A DNA stretch of 64,000 nucleotides from Streptomyces sp. S.PNR 29 (GTDB taxonomy: Bacteria; Actinomycetota; Actinomycetes; Streptomycetales; Streptomycetaceae): assembly GCF_030386795.1 (NCBI RefSeq), contig NZ_JANUQM010000008.1:124001-188000 (forward strand), given 5' to 3'. Made by a program: the position numbers and the translations under genes. Below, piece after piece: positions 34,156 to 41,851 of the stretch (the stretch's first letter is position 1; each line of letters starts with the position of its first letter). The notes under the pieces were generated by a model, which had not been told where the DNA came from, did not search any database, and saw only the letters and a list, made by a program, of their open reading frames with translations.

Positions 34156-35231
34156 GGGAACGCGCCCTGGACTTCACCTACCAGGCCCAGCCGATGCGCG
34201 TCCTCTTCCGGTCGGGTGCCGTCCCGGACGCGGTGCCCGACGAGGTCGCGCTGCTCGGCCTGCGCCGCGTCCTCGTGCTGTGCGACGACCATGGCCGGGA
34301 CACGGCCCGTGCCGTCGCCGCGTCTCTCGGCGACGCCTGCGCCGGGCTGCACGCGGGGGCGGTGACGCACGTCCCGGTGGAGGTCGCCGACCTGGCCGTC
34401 GAAGCGGCTCGCGAAGCCCGGGCCGACGGCTGCGTGGCGGTCGGCGGCGGTTCCGTGACCGGCCTGGCCAAGGCCGTCGCGCTCAGGACCGGCCTGCCGA
34501 TCGTCGCCGTCCCGACGACGTATGCCGGATCGGAGATGACACCCGTCTGGGGCCTGACCGAGGGCGCGGTCAAACGCACCGGGCGCGACCCGAAGGTGTT
34601 GCCGCGCAGCGTCGTGTACGACCCGCTGCTCACGCTCACCATGCCGCCCGTGGGGTCCGCGACGAGCGGCATGAACGCGATCGCGCACGCCGTCGAGGCT
34701 CTGTACGCCCCGGACTCCGCTCCGATCGTCTCCCTCATGGCGGAGGAGGGTGTGCGGGCGCTTGCCGCGGCCCTTCCCGAGATCGTCGCCGACCTCTCGG
34801 GGCATGACGCGCGCAGCCGCGCGCTGTACGGGGCGTGGCTGTGCGGTGCCTGTCTCGGCGCCACCACCATGGGGCTGCACCACAAGCTCTGCCATGTGCT
34901 CGGCGGCACCTTCGACCTGCCGCACGCCGAGACACACGCCGTCGTCCTGCCCCATGTGCTGGCCTTCAACGCGCCGGCGGTTCCCGAGGCACTGGCGGCG
35001 CTGCGCCGGGCGCTCGATGTCCAGGATCCGGTACGGGAGTTGCACGAGCTGGGCGAGCGTCTTGGCATCCCGCGATCGCTCGCCGACCTGGGCCTGACCG
35101 CCGCCGACGTGGACCGTGCGGTCGATGTCGCTCTCGGGGCGCCGTACGCGAATCCCCGCCCGGCCTCCGCCGACGATCTGCGCGCCGTCCTGCACGCGGC
35201 CTGGGCGGGCGAGCCGCCGTACGGCGGCTGA
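34152..35231 (+). CDS. Maleylacetate reductase
   Basis: 359 residues, iron-containing alcohol dehydrogenase superfamily. NAD-binding GGGSVTGLAKAVA and TTYAGSEMTPVWG, the ATSGMNAIAHAVEALYA segment and the GLHHKLCHVLGGTFDLPHAE metal region are typical of maleylacetate reductases. It would reduce maleylacetate to 3-oxoadipate, which enters the beta-ketoadipate route. GTG start overlaps the dioxygenase stop. Last gene of the operon, convergent with the LysR gene. Confidence 0.92.
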   Translation: MRERALDFTYQAQPMRVLFRSGAVPDAVPDEVALLGLRRVLVLCDDHGRDTARAVAASLGDACAGLHAGAVTHVPVEVADLAVEAAREARADGCVAVGGGSVTGLAKAVALRTGLPIVAVPTTYAGSEMTPVWGLTEGAVKRTGRDPKVLPRSVVYDPLLTLTMPPVGSATSGMNAIAHAVEALYAPDSAPIVSLMAEEGVRALAAALPEIVADLSGHDARSRALYGAWLCGACLGATTMGLHHKLCHVLGGTFDLPHAETHAVVLPHVLAFNAPAVPEALAALRRALDVQDPVRELHELGERLGIPRSLADLGLTAADVDRAVDVALGAPYANPRPASADDLRAVLHAAWAGEPPYGG

Positions 35232-35237
35232 CCCCTC

Positions 35238-36140
35238 CTACCGGGAGATCTCGGCGTACGGAACGCCGGTCGCGCGTCGGGCCACCCGGCGTGCGACCTC
35301 GGCGAAGGCCGGGGCGGCGGGCGAGTGACCGGCCTCCGGAAACACGACGGCGGCCACCAAGCCGAGGGGCTCCTTCGGAGCGACGTTGTGCACTCCCGGG
35401 TGCGGGAACATCCGTGTGGCCGACAGCGGCATCAGTCCCACCATGTGCTGGTAGGCGATCTTCAAGGACACGTCCTGGGCCGAGCGGGCGTGGAAGCCGA
35501 CCGTCGGGGCGTCGTCGTCCCCGTTCCGTCCGCCCACCCAGAAGTCGAGGCCCGGCTCGGGGGTGACCCAGGGCTGATCGAAGACCTCGGTCACGTCCAC
35601 CGCGGCTGCCCCAGCCAGCGGATGCCCCTTCCACAGCGCGAGGGAAGCGGGCTCGGTGAAGATCGGTACTCGTGTCACGCCCGGCATGTCGACGTTCAGG
35701 GGCAACAGCGCCACGTCGTACTCGCCGGCCAGCAGCGGGGCGAGACCCTGGTGGAAGTCCGCTTCATGTACCCGGACTGTGACGCTGGGATACCGCTCGC
35801 AGAACGCCTCGATGACCGGATGCGTCAGCTCCGCGAGAGCCACCCCGTAGAGCGCGACCCGCACCTCGTCCCGTCGCCTGGCCCTGATGGCGTCCGCGGC
35901 GGCGGCGAGCCGGTCGGCGTCGGCCAGCACCTCGCCCGCCCGTTCGAGCAGTTCCGCGCCGTCGGCGGTGAGCGCCACATGCCGTTTGTCGCGGTCGAAC
36001 AGCTGGACGCCCAGCTCACGCTCGAGGGCGGCGATCGATCGCGTCAGCGCGGGCTGGGTGAGGTGCAGACGCTCGGCGGCGACCCGGTAATTCAAGGTCT
36101 CGGCGAGCGCCGAGAAATGGCGCAGGTTCCGGAGTTCCAC
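35238..36140 (-). CDS. LysR-family transcriptional regulator
   Basis: 300 residues. N-terminal winged helix with NYRVAAERLHLTQPALTRSI and a LysR effector domain. It sits between the two catabolic operons, convergent with the first and divergent from the second. The two operons share a TGATG-N9-CATCA element, so this protein is the most likely activator of both, responding to a pathway intermediate. The divergent operator lies about 120 bases upstream of its own start. Confidence 0.9.
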   Translation of the reverse strand: MELRNLRHFSALAETLNYRVAAERLHLTQPALTRSIAALERELGVQLFDRDKRHVALTADGAELLERAGEVLADADRLAAAADAIRARRRDEVRVALYGVALAELTHPVIEAFCERYPSVTVRVHEADFHQGLAPLLAGEYDVALLPLNVDMPGVTRVPIFTEPASLALWKGHPLAGAAAVDVTEVFDQPWVTPEPGLDFWVGGRNGDDDAPTVGFHARSAQDVSLKIAYQHMVGLMPLSATRMFPHPGVHNVAPKEPLGLVAAVVFPEAGHSPAAPAFAEVARRVARRATGVPYAEISR

Positions 36141-36259
36141 TCAGCCCTCCAGAAAGGCGGGGTCCACGGCGTTGTGGTCCGCGCCAGGTTACAGCGAGCT
36201 TCCCCGCACGTCACCAGGCAGAAATGTGCGGCATTCCCGTCATCCCCTCCGACCTGCTG

Positions 36260-36327
36260 TGATGCGCGGCATTCATCAAGCCCCCAGTTACCGGCATTGG
36301 ACGGTCCTTCGCCGCGCCGCCAACACT
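36260..36327 (+). promoter_or_regulatory. LysR-type operator and promoter of the monooxygenase-CoA ligase operon
   Basis: TGATG-N9-CATCA (36260-36278), 11 bases, then ACCGGCATTGGAC (36290-36302), with TTGGAC at 36297-36302 and AACACT at 36322-36327 after 19 bases. Every element and spacing equals the copy at 30303-30370, whereas the flanks differ. This is the divergent region shared with the LysR gene. Confidence 0.7.
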
Positions 36328-36356
36328 CCCTTCAGGCCGACCCAGAACATCAGTGG

Positions 36357-37610
36357 ATGGGGTGCGAATTGTCCGAGACAACCGAGGCAGCCGAGAAAAT
36401 CATCGAGATTCCGCAGCCGGAGCCGGACCTGACACCGGAGGAACTGGTGCGCCGGGCCGCCGGCATGAGGGCCTGGCTACGTGATCATCAGGACGAGACG
36501 GAACAGCGGACCGGTATCCCCGAGGACACGCACAAGGCGTTCCTGGAGGCGGGTTTCTACCGGACCCTCCAGCCACGCCGCTTCGGCGGCTACGAGTTCG
36601 ACCTGCGGACCTACTCCCGGATGGTCACCGAGGTGGCCCGCGGCTGCCCGTCCAGCGGCTGGAACCTGTGTCTGGCCGCCTCCCACAGCCTGGTGGTGGC
36701 CGGCCGCTTCCCCGAGAGCACCCAGCGCGAGGTGTTCGGGCCGGACGGTGACTTCCGGGCTCCGCTGCCGATGGCCCCGAGCGCCACCGCGACGAGGACC
36801 CCCGACGGGTACCTGGTCAACGGCCGCTGGGACTACGCCTCCGGAGTCAACGTCTCCACGCACTTCCTGGGTGGCGTGCTCATCATCGACGAAGAGGGCG
36901 GCATTCCCACGCCGGGCATGGTGCTCGTGCCCTCCGGCTGGCGGATGCTCGACAACTGGGGCGAGATCCTGGGCTTCCGCGGCAGCGGCTCCAACAGCGT
37001 CGTGGCCGAGGACGTCCTCGTACCGTACGAGTACGTGTCCAGGACCCACCTCGCGGCGAGCGACGTCACCGACGGGCCGGGGGTGGAACTGCACGGCAAT
37101 CCGCTGTACGCGGGCCGGCTGATGTCGTTCTTCAACATCCAGCTGTGTTCGATCGTGGCGGGCACCGCCTGGGCCGCAGTCGACGAGTACCGGCGGATCA
37201 TCACCACCAAGAACAGCCCGCTGCCGCCCTTCAAGCCGCGCAGCCACGATCCGGAACATCAGCGCAACCTCGGCCTGGCCACGGCCCTGGCCGACAGCGC
37301 GCAGCGGATCATCCTGTCCGTCGCCGACGACTACACCGCGTACGCCGCCCGGGGCCTGGCAGGGGGCGAGCCCTTCTCCGAACTGGACGACCAGGCCCTC
37401 TCCGTCACGGCCCGGCAGTCCGGCCAACTCGCCTGCCAGGCCGTCGAGATGCTGGCCTCGGCCAGTGGCTCCAGCGCGCTGGCGAACGGCGAGCGCATGC
37501 AGCGGTACCTGCGCGACGTCGCCACGTACAAGACCCACATCAACGCGCAGCACGGCTCGTGGGCCACGGCGTACGCCCGTTCTCTGCTCGGGCTGGAGAC
37601 CCCGGCGTGA
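36357..37610 (+). CDS. Acyl-CoA dehydrogenase-fold flavin monooxygenase (HsaA/HpaB-like oxygenase component)
   Basis: 417 residues of the acyl-CoA dehydrogenase-fold hydroxylases: TGIPEDTHKAFLEAGFYRTL at the N-terminus, PSSGWNLCLAASHSLV, GRWDYASGVN and the C-terminal helical bundle. Such enzymes use reduced flavin from a partner reductase to hydroxylate phenols; the reductase gene follows and overlaps (GTGA). Start uncertain: ATG 36357 lacks a strong ribosome-binding site, and TTG 36369 is possible. The role would be an ortho- or para-hydroxylation feeding the hydroxyquinol branch. Confidence 0.87.
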   Translation: MGCELSETTEAAEKIIEIPQPEPDLTPEELVRRAAGMRAWLRDHQDETEQRTGIPEDTHKAFLEAGFYRTLQPRRFGGYEFDLRTYSRMVTEVARGCPSSGWNLCLAASHSLVVAGRFPESTQREVFGPDGDFRAPLPMAPSATATRTPDGYLVNGRWDYASGVNVSTHFLGGVLIIDEEGGIPTPGMVLVPSGWRMLDNWGEILGFRGSGSNSVVAEDVLVPYEYVSRTHLAASDVTDGPGVELHGNPLYAGRLMSFFNIQLCSIVAGTAWAAVDEYRRIITTKNSPLPPFKPRSHDPEHQRNLGLATALADSAQRIILSVADDYTAYAARGLAGGEPFSELDDQALSVTARQSGQLACQAVEMLASASGSSALANGERMQRYLRDVATYKTHINAQHGSWATAYARSLLGLETPA

Positions 37611-38179
37611 ACCGGCGGACGCCCGCCGCGACGGCGCCCGGCGGTGGCCCGGCGGACGACCCCGGCCGGTTCCGGCATGTGCTCGGCCACTACCCGACGG
37701 GTGTCACGGTGGTCACCGCGAAGGAACCCGACGGCACCCCGGTCGGCATGGTGATCGGCTCGTTCGTCTCGGTGTCCCTGGACCCTCCGCTCGTCGCGTT
37801 CTTCGCCGGCCGCTCCTCCACGACCTGGCCCAGGATCATGGCCGGCGGCGTCTTCTGCGTGAACGTGCTGGCCGCCGGCCAGGAGAGCCTCTGTCGGGAC
37901 GTCAGCGCCAAGGCACCCGACGTCTTCGACCGCCACCCGTGGCGCGGAGCGGCCTCGGGCAGCCCCGTCCTGGCGGGCGTCGTCGCCTGGATCGACTGCG
38001 ACGTCGCCGACGTGTGGACCCTCGGCGACCACTACTTCGTCCTCGGCCGCGTCCGGGAACTCGGGGTGGAGAAGACCGGCGCCGCACCGCTGGTCTTCTC
38101 CCGGGGGCGGCTCGCCCCGTTGCCGCCCCGCCGGGACCACGGCGAATCGGCCGACTACACATGGCCCGACTGGTTCTGA
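37607..38179 (+). CDS. Flavin reductase (HsaB/HpaC-like), partner of the monooxygenase
   Basis: 190 residues. Flavin-reductase split-barrel domain with FRHVLGHYPTGVTVVTAKEP, GSFVSVSLDPPLVAFF and the GDHYFVLGRV strand near the end. It would reduce FMN or FAD with NAD(P)H and hand it to the upstream oxygenase. GTG start overlaps the oxygenase stop, ensuring co-translation. The first ~20 residues are Pro/Gly-rich and lie outside the domain. Confidence 0.9.
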   Translation: MNRRTPAATAPGGGPADDPGRFRHVLGHYPTGVTVVTAKEPDGTPVGMVIGSFVSVSLDPPLVAFFAGRSSTTWPRIMAGGVFCVNVLAAGQESLCRDVSAKAPDVFDRHPWRGAASGSPVLAGVVAWIDCDVADVWTLGDHYFVLGRVRELGVEKTGAAPLVFSRGRLAPLPPRRDHGESADYTWPDWF

Positions 38180-38205
38180 GAGCTCTGAGAGAAAAGAGAC
38201 GCACC

Positions 38206-39735
38206 ATGCGCAATCAAGGGCTCGGCTCGTGGCCCGCTCGGCGTGCCCGCATGGCACCGGAGGCCACCGCCGTCGTGCACGACGGTGGATCCCTGTCCTA
38301 CGGAGAGCTGGCCGCGCGCGTGACGCGGCTCGCTCACGCCCTGCGTGCCCTGGGGGTCGGACACGGCGACCGGGTGGCCTACCTGGGCGCGAACCATCCG
38401 GCCCTGGCGGAGACGCTGTTCGCCGCGAACGCGCTGGGCGCCGTCTTCGTCCCGCTCAACACCCGCCTCGCGGCACCGGAGTTGGCCTTCATCCTGGGCG
38501 ACTCGGGAGCGTCGGTGCTGGTGTTCGGGGCCGAACTCACCGACGTCGTCGACGCGTTCAGGGACGACGTCGGGGTGAAGCACTACGTCGAGGTGGGGAA
38601 GGCGTACGAGGAGCTGCTCGCGGGCGCGCCGGACAACCCCCTGGACGAGACGGTCGGCCTCGACGAAGTGTGCATGATCCAGTACACCTCCGGCACCAGC
38701 GGCCGTCCCAAGGGCGTCATGCTCACCCACGCCAACATCGCCTGGAACTGCTTCAACATCCTGCTGGACGTGGACATCGCCTCCGACGACGTCGCTCTGG
38801 TGGTGGCACCGATGTTCCACACCGCCGCTCTCAACACCGTCTTCCTGCCGGGCTTCCTCAAAGGAGGGACGTCGGTGCTGATGGGCGGTTTCGACCCGGA
38901 ACGGGTGCTCGACGTCATCGCCGAGCACCGGGTGACGAGGATGTTCGGCGTGCCCGCGATGTACCAGGCCATGGCCCGGTCGTCGCGGTGGGCGACGGCC
39001 GACCTGTCGTCGGTCCGGATCCTGATGTGCGCGGCGGCACCCGTACCCAAGGCCCTCATCCACACGTACCAGGACCGTGGCCTGACCTTCCTCCAGGCGT
39101 ACGGCCTGACCGAGACCGCTCCCGCCGCGCTGGGCCTGCGCGCACAGGACAGCATCCGCAAGGCCGGCTCGGCCGGCACACCCTGCTTCTTCACCGACGT
39201 ACGTGTGGTGCGGCCCGACCTCACCGATGTCGCACCGGGCGAGGTCGGCGAGGTGATCATCGCGGGCCTCAACGTGATGAAGGGTTACTGGCAGTGGCCC
39301 GAAGCGACCAAGGACGCCTTCGTCGAAGGAAGTTGGTTCCGCTCCGGAGACGCGGCCACTGTGGACGAGGAGGGGTACGTCACGATCGTCGACCGAATCA
39401 AGGACATGTACATCTCCGGCGGGGAGAACGTCTATCCGGCCGAGGTCGAGCAACTCCTCTACCAGCATCCCGCGGTCGCCGAATGCGCGGTGATCGGCGT
39501 ACCCGACGAACGATGGGGCGAGGTCGGCAGAGCGCTGGTCGTGCCCCGCGCGGGCGCCGACGTGTCGCCCGACGACATCATGGACTCCCTGTCCGGCCGA
39601 CTCGCCAAGTACAAGCTCCCCAAGTCGGTCGTCCTCGTCGACGCCCTGCCCCGCAACGCCGCCGGCAAGATCCTCAAGGCCCGCCTGCGCAGCCAGTACG
39701 GCTCCGTGCCGGCCCGCGGCGCCGAGGAGGCATGA
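38206..39735 (+). CDS. Acyl/aryl-CoA synthetase (AMP-binding enzyme)
   Basis: 509 residues. ANL-superfamily motifs: A3 IQYTSGTSGRPKGVMLTH, A5 QAYGLTETAPAALG, A7 GSWFRSGDAATVDEEGY, A8 DRIKDMYISGGENVYP and the A10 lysine in NAAGKILKARL. Likely forms the CoA thioester of an aromatic or medium-chain acid. It follows the two-component monooxygenase after 26 bases. A CoA ligase with a ring hydroxylase suggests side-chain activation, as in phenylpropanoid or hydroxybenzoate degradation; substrate unknown. Confidence 0.9.
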   Translation: MRNQGLGSWPARRARMAPEATAVVHDGGSLSYGELAARVTRLAHALRALGVGHGDRVAYLGANHPALAETLFAANALGAVFVPLNTRLAAPELAFILGDSGASVLVFGAELTDVVDAFRDDVGVKHYVEVGKAYEELLAGAPDNPLDETVGLDEVCMIQYTSGTSGRPKGVMLTHANIAWNCFNILLDVDIASDDVALVVAPMFHTAALNTVFLPGFLKGGTSVLMGGFDPERVLDVIAEHRVTRMFGVPAMYQAMARSSRWATADLSSVRILMCAAAPVPKALIHTYQDRGLTFLQAYGLTETAPAALGLRAQDSIRKAGSAGTPCFFTDVRVVRPDLTDVAPGEVGEVIIAGLNVMKGYWQWPEATKDAFVEGSWFRSGDAATVDEEGYVTIVDRIKDMYISGGENVYPAEVEQLLYQHPAVAECAVIGVPDERWGEVGRALVVPRAGADVSPDDIMDSLSGRLAKYKLPKSVVLVDALPRNAAGKILKARLRSQYGSVPARGAEEA

Positions 39736-40069
39736 CGCCAGGCTCCGTGCGTAGGACGCGGGCCCAGCCCCGGCCCACCGCACGGGATCTTCTCGATGCC
39801 TCCCAGCGCGTGCAGCTCACCAGCGGAGACCACGGCGGGCCGAAGGACAAAGGTCGAAAGGCCGGCGTAAGACCAGCAGCCTCGACGGCAAGGCCTCACG
39901 CGCCGCCCGGCTGCGTGAAGACCACAAGCCCGGCCAGGCCTGCCAGTCCGCTTCCCTGTCAACTTCAGCGTGTTGAAGCGGACACCGGCATCCGGCGCAG
40001 CGGTGACTGCGATGTACCGGCGCTCACGGGCCTGGAGCCGCTGTTGCCGCTCACCCAGACCAGTTCGTT
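39736..40069. other. Intergenic region after the CoA ligase gene
   Basis: About 330 bases with no frame showing convincing coding bias and no recognised domain. It leads into the MarR remnant on the minus strand. Confidence 0.4.
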
Positions 40070-40260
40070 GCGAAGGCTCACGGCATGCCAGCAGCCGGAT
40101 CAGGGTGCCGCGCTCGCGGGCGGTCAGGGCTCGAGCCCACTCGACCTCGCGGGCGTTGTTGCGTGCGAAGAGCTCACCGACCACGTCGTGTCCGTAGTCG
40201 GTGAGCTGGATGGTGACCGACCGGCCGTCCTTCTCCGACCTGCTGCGCTGGAACGTCGAT
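40070..40260 (-). pseudogene. Remnant of a MarR-family regulator (C-terminal part)
   Basis: Minus-strand reading gives RSEKDGRSVTIQLTDYGHDV followed by VGELFARNNAREVEWARALT and ARERGTLIRLLA, i.e. the wing and dimerisation helices of MarR proteins. The sequence upstream, where the recognition helix should be, is unrelated and contains a stop, so the regulator is truncated. Confidence 0.6.
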
Positions 40261-40314
40261 GTCCGCGTCCGGCGCGATTCCTTACTTCACGACCTACCCG
40301 CAGGACGACTGATC

Positions 40315-40348
40315 GGCGCCCGCTTCGGGGCCCTCCGAAGCGGGCGCC
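40315..40348. terminator. Strong terminator hairpin downstream of the carotenoid-oxygenase gene
   Basis: Perfect 14-bp stem GGCGCCCGCTTCGG/CCGAAGCGGGCGCC with the 6-base loop GGCCCT. It lies 16 bases beyond the stop codon of the minus-strand gene ending at 40365. Confidence 0.8.
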
Positions 40349-40364
40349 GCCCCAGGGCTCCTTG

Positions 40365-41762
40365 TCAGCCCGCGTCGGGGATCCAGCTGCCGTGGAAGCC
40401 GAGGGGAACCCGGGCCGGCAGGTGAACGGTGGCCACGGGATCCGCTGTGATGTCCTGGGCGGACAGGATGACCAGGTCCGTGGCGGAGCGCTCGGGGTTG
40501 TGCGCGAACGCCAGCACATGACCGTCGTCCTCGGCCACGCCGCCTGCCGCCGGCACGAAGACCGGCTCGCCGAGGGCCTGCCCCCGGCCGAATGTGCGGA
40601 TCTCCTGGGTGCCGCGGTGCAGGTCGTGTTTGATGACCCGGTTGGAGAACGCGTCGTCACCGAGTTGGTCGAGTTCGCGGGTGGCGGCGAAGGACTCGAT
40701 CAGATCGGTGGTGGCCGCCGTGTAGCCGTAGCGGTGCGGCAGCGAGGTCAGCCGGTCGTTGATCCGGGGGAACTCCTGCGGCCGGTCGTCGAGGCGCTGC
40801 ACGGTGGCCTTCCCCGCGGCCGGGTCGAGGGTGTAGCGGTCCAGGGCGGGCGTGCCGTGGCCTTCGATGGAGCCGGTGGCGTTGGACATCATCCTCGGGT
40901 GGGTTACCACGTCCAGAACCACGCGCTCCCCGTCGTCGTAGGCGTTCAGCGTGTGGAAGATCCATACGGGATCCACATCAACCCACCGCACGTCGGCCGC
41001 GGTTCCCGCCCGCGGCATCACCCCTATGCGGGCCTGGTGCGCGTCGTTCCACTCGTAGGGAACCGGTGCGCCGCGCAGGGCGGCCTCGCGGCTGAAGGTG
41101 ACCGGCAGGTCGTAGACGAGGACGTGGTTCTGGGTCAGGGCGAAGTCGTGCATCATCGCGCCTGACGGCACGGAGATGTTCTCGGTGCGGGTGACCCGGC
41201 CCTCGGGGCCGACCACGTGGTAGGCGACGTAGGGCAGGCCCGCCATGTAGGCCACGGCGTGGAGTTCGCCGGTGGCGCGTTCCGCCTTGGGGTGGGCGGT
41301 GAATCCCCCGGGGAGGGTGCCGTCGAAGTCACAGGTCGACAGAGTGGTGAGGTCATGGCCGAGTTCGTAGGGCAGGGTGCCGCCCTCGACCAGGGCCAGT
41401 GTCCTGCCCGCGTGGCCGATGACGTGGGTGTTGGCGGCCACCTCCACGCCCCCGTAGACCGTGACCTTGCGCGGTGGTTCGCCGAGCAGGTGGTTGACCG
41501 CGCTCTGGCGCACCCAGCGGTTGCGGTACCACTCCGCCCGGCCGTCGCGCAGGCGCACGCCGTGCACCATGCCGTCACCGAGGAACAGGTGGTAGCGGGC
41601 GTCGTCGACGGCGATGGGGTTCGGGCCGTTGCGCAGATAGCGGCCGTTCAGATCGGCCGGGATGGTGCCGGTGACCGGGAGGTCGAATGCCGTGACCTCT
41701 TCGCGCACGGCGGCGAAATCGCCGCGCAGATAACGGTTGGGGCCGGCTGCGGCGTCGTTCAT
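40365..41762 (-). CDS. Carotenoid/stilbene cleavage oxygenase family protein (RPE65/lignostilbene dioxygenase-like)
   Basis: 465 residues, seven-bladed propeller family. The four iron-binding histidines can be placed in PYVAYHVVG, GAMMHDFALTQNH, VWIFHTLNAYDDG and the C-terminal GFHGSWIPDAG; the N-terminal GRYLRNGPNPIAVD is the family signature. Such enzymes cleave a conjugated double bond of carotenoids, stilbenes or phenylpropenes to aldehydes. AAGGAGG supports ATG 41762. A TetR operator lies 41 bases upstream. With the neighbouring FAD oxidase it forms a TetR-controlled pair. Confidence 0.9.
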   Translation of the reverse strand: MNDAAAGPNRYLRGDFAAVREEVTAFDLPVTGTIPADLNGRYLRNGPNPIAVDDARYHLFLGDGMVHGVRLRDGRAEWYRNRWVRQSAVNHLLGEPPRKVTVYGGVEVAANTHVIGHAGRTLALVEGGTLPYELGHDLTTLSTCDFDGTLPGGFTAHPKAERATGELHAVAYMAGLPYVAYHVVGPEGRVTRTENISVPSGAMMHDFALTQNHVLVYDLPVTFSREAALRGAPVPYEWNDAHQARIGVMPRAGTAADVRWVDVDPVWIFHTLNAYDDGERVVLDVVTHPRMMSNATGSIEGHGTPALDRYTLDPAAGKATVQRLDDRPQEFPRINDRLTSLPHRYGYTAATTDLIESFAATRELDQLGDDAFSNRVIKHDLHRGTQEIRTFGRGQALGEPVFVPAAGGVAEDDGHVLAFAHNPERSATDLVILSAQDITADPVATVHLPARVPLGFHGSWIPDAG

Positions 41763-41802
41763 GAAGGTGCCTCCTTGGCGTGTTCCGGTGGACACCGAGG
41801 GC

Positions 41803-41817
41803 GGTAACACTGTTACC
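41803..41817. promoter_or_regulatory. TetR operator upstream of the carotenoid-oxygenase-like gene
   Basis: GGTAACACTGTTACC, a perfect palindrome of 7-bp arms around one base, between the oxygenase start (41762) and the FAD oxidase stop (41852). Same motif as at 43218-43232 and 43920-43934. Confidence 0.78.
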
Positions 41818-41851
41818 CCACGGGTGTGATCGGTCGGTTCTGGACGCCGGG

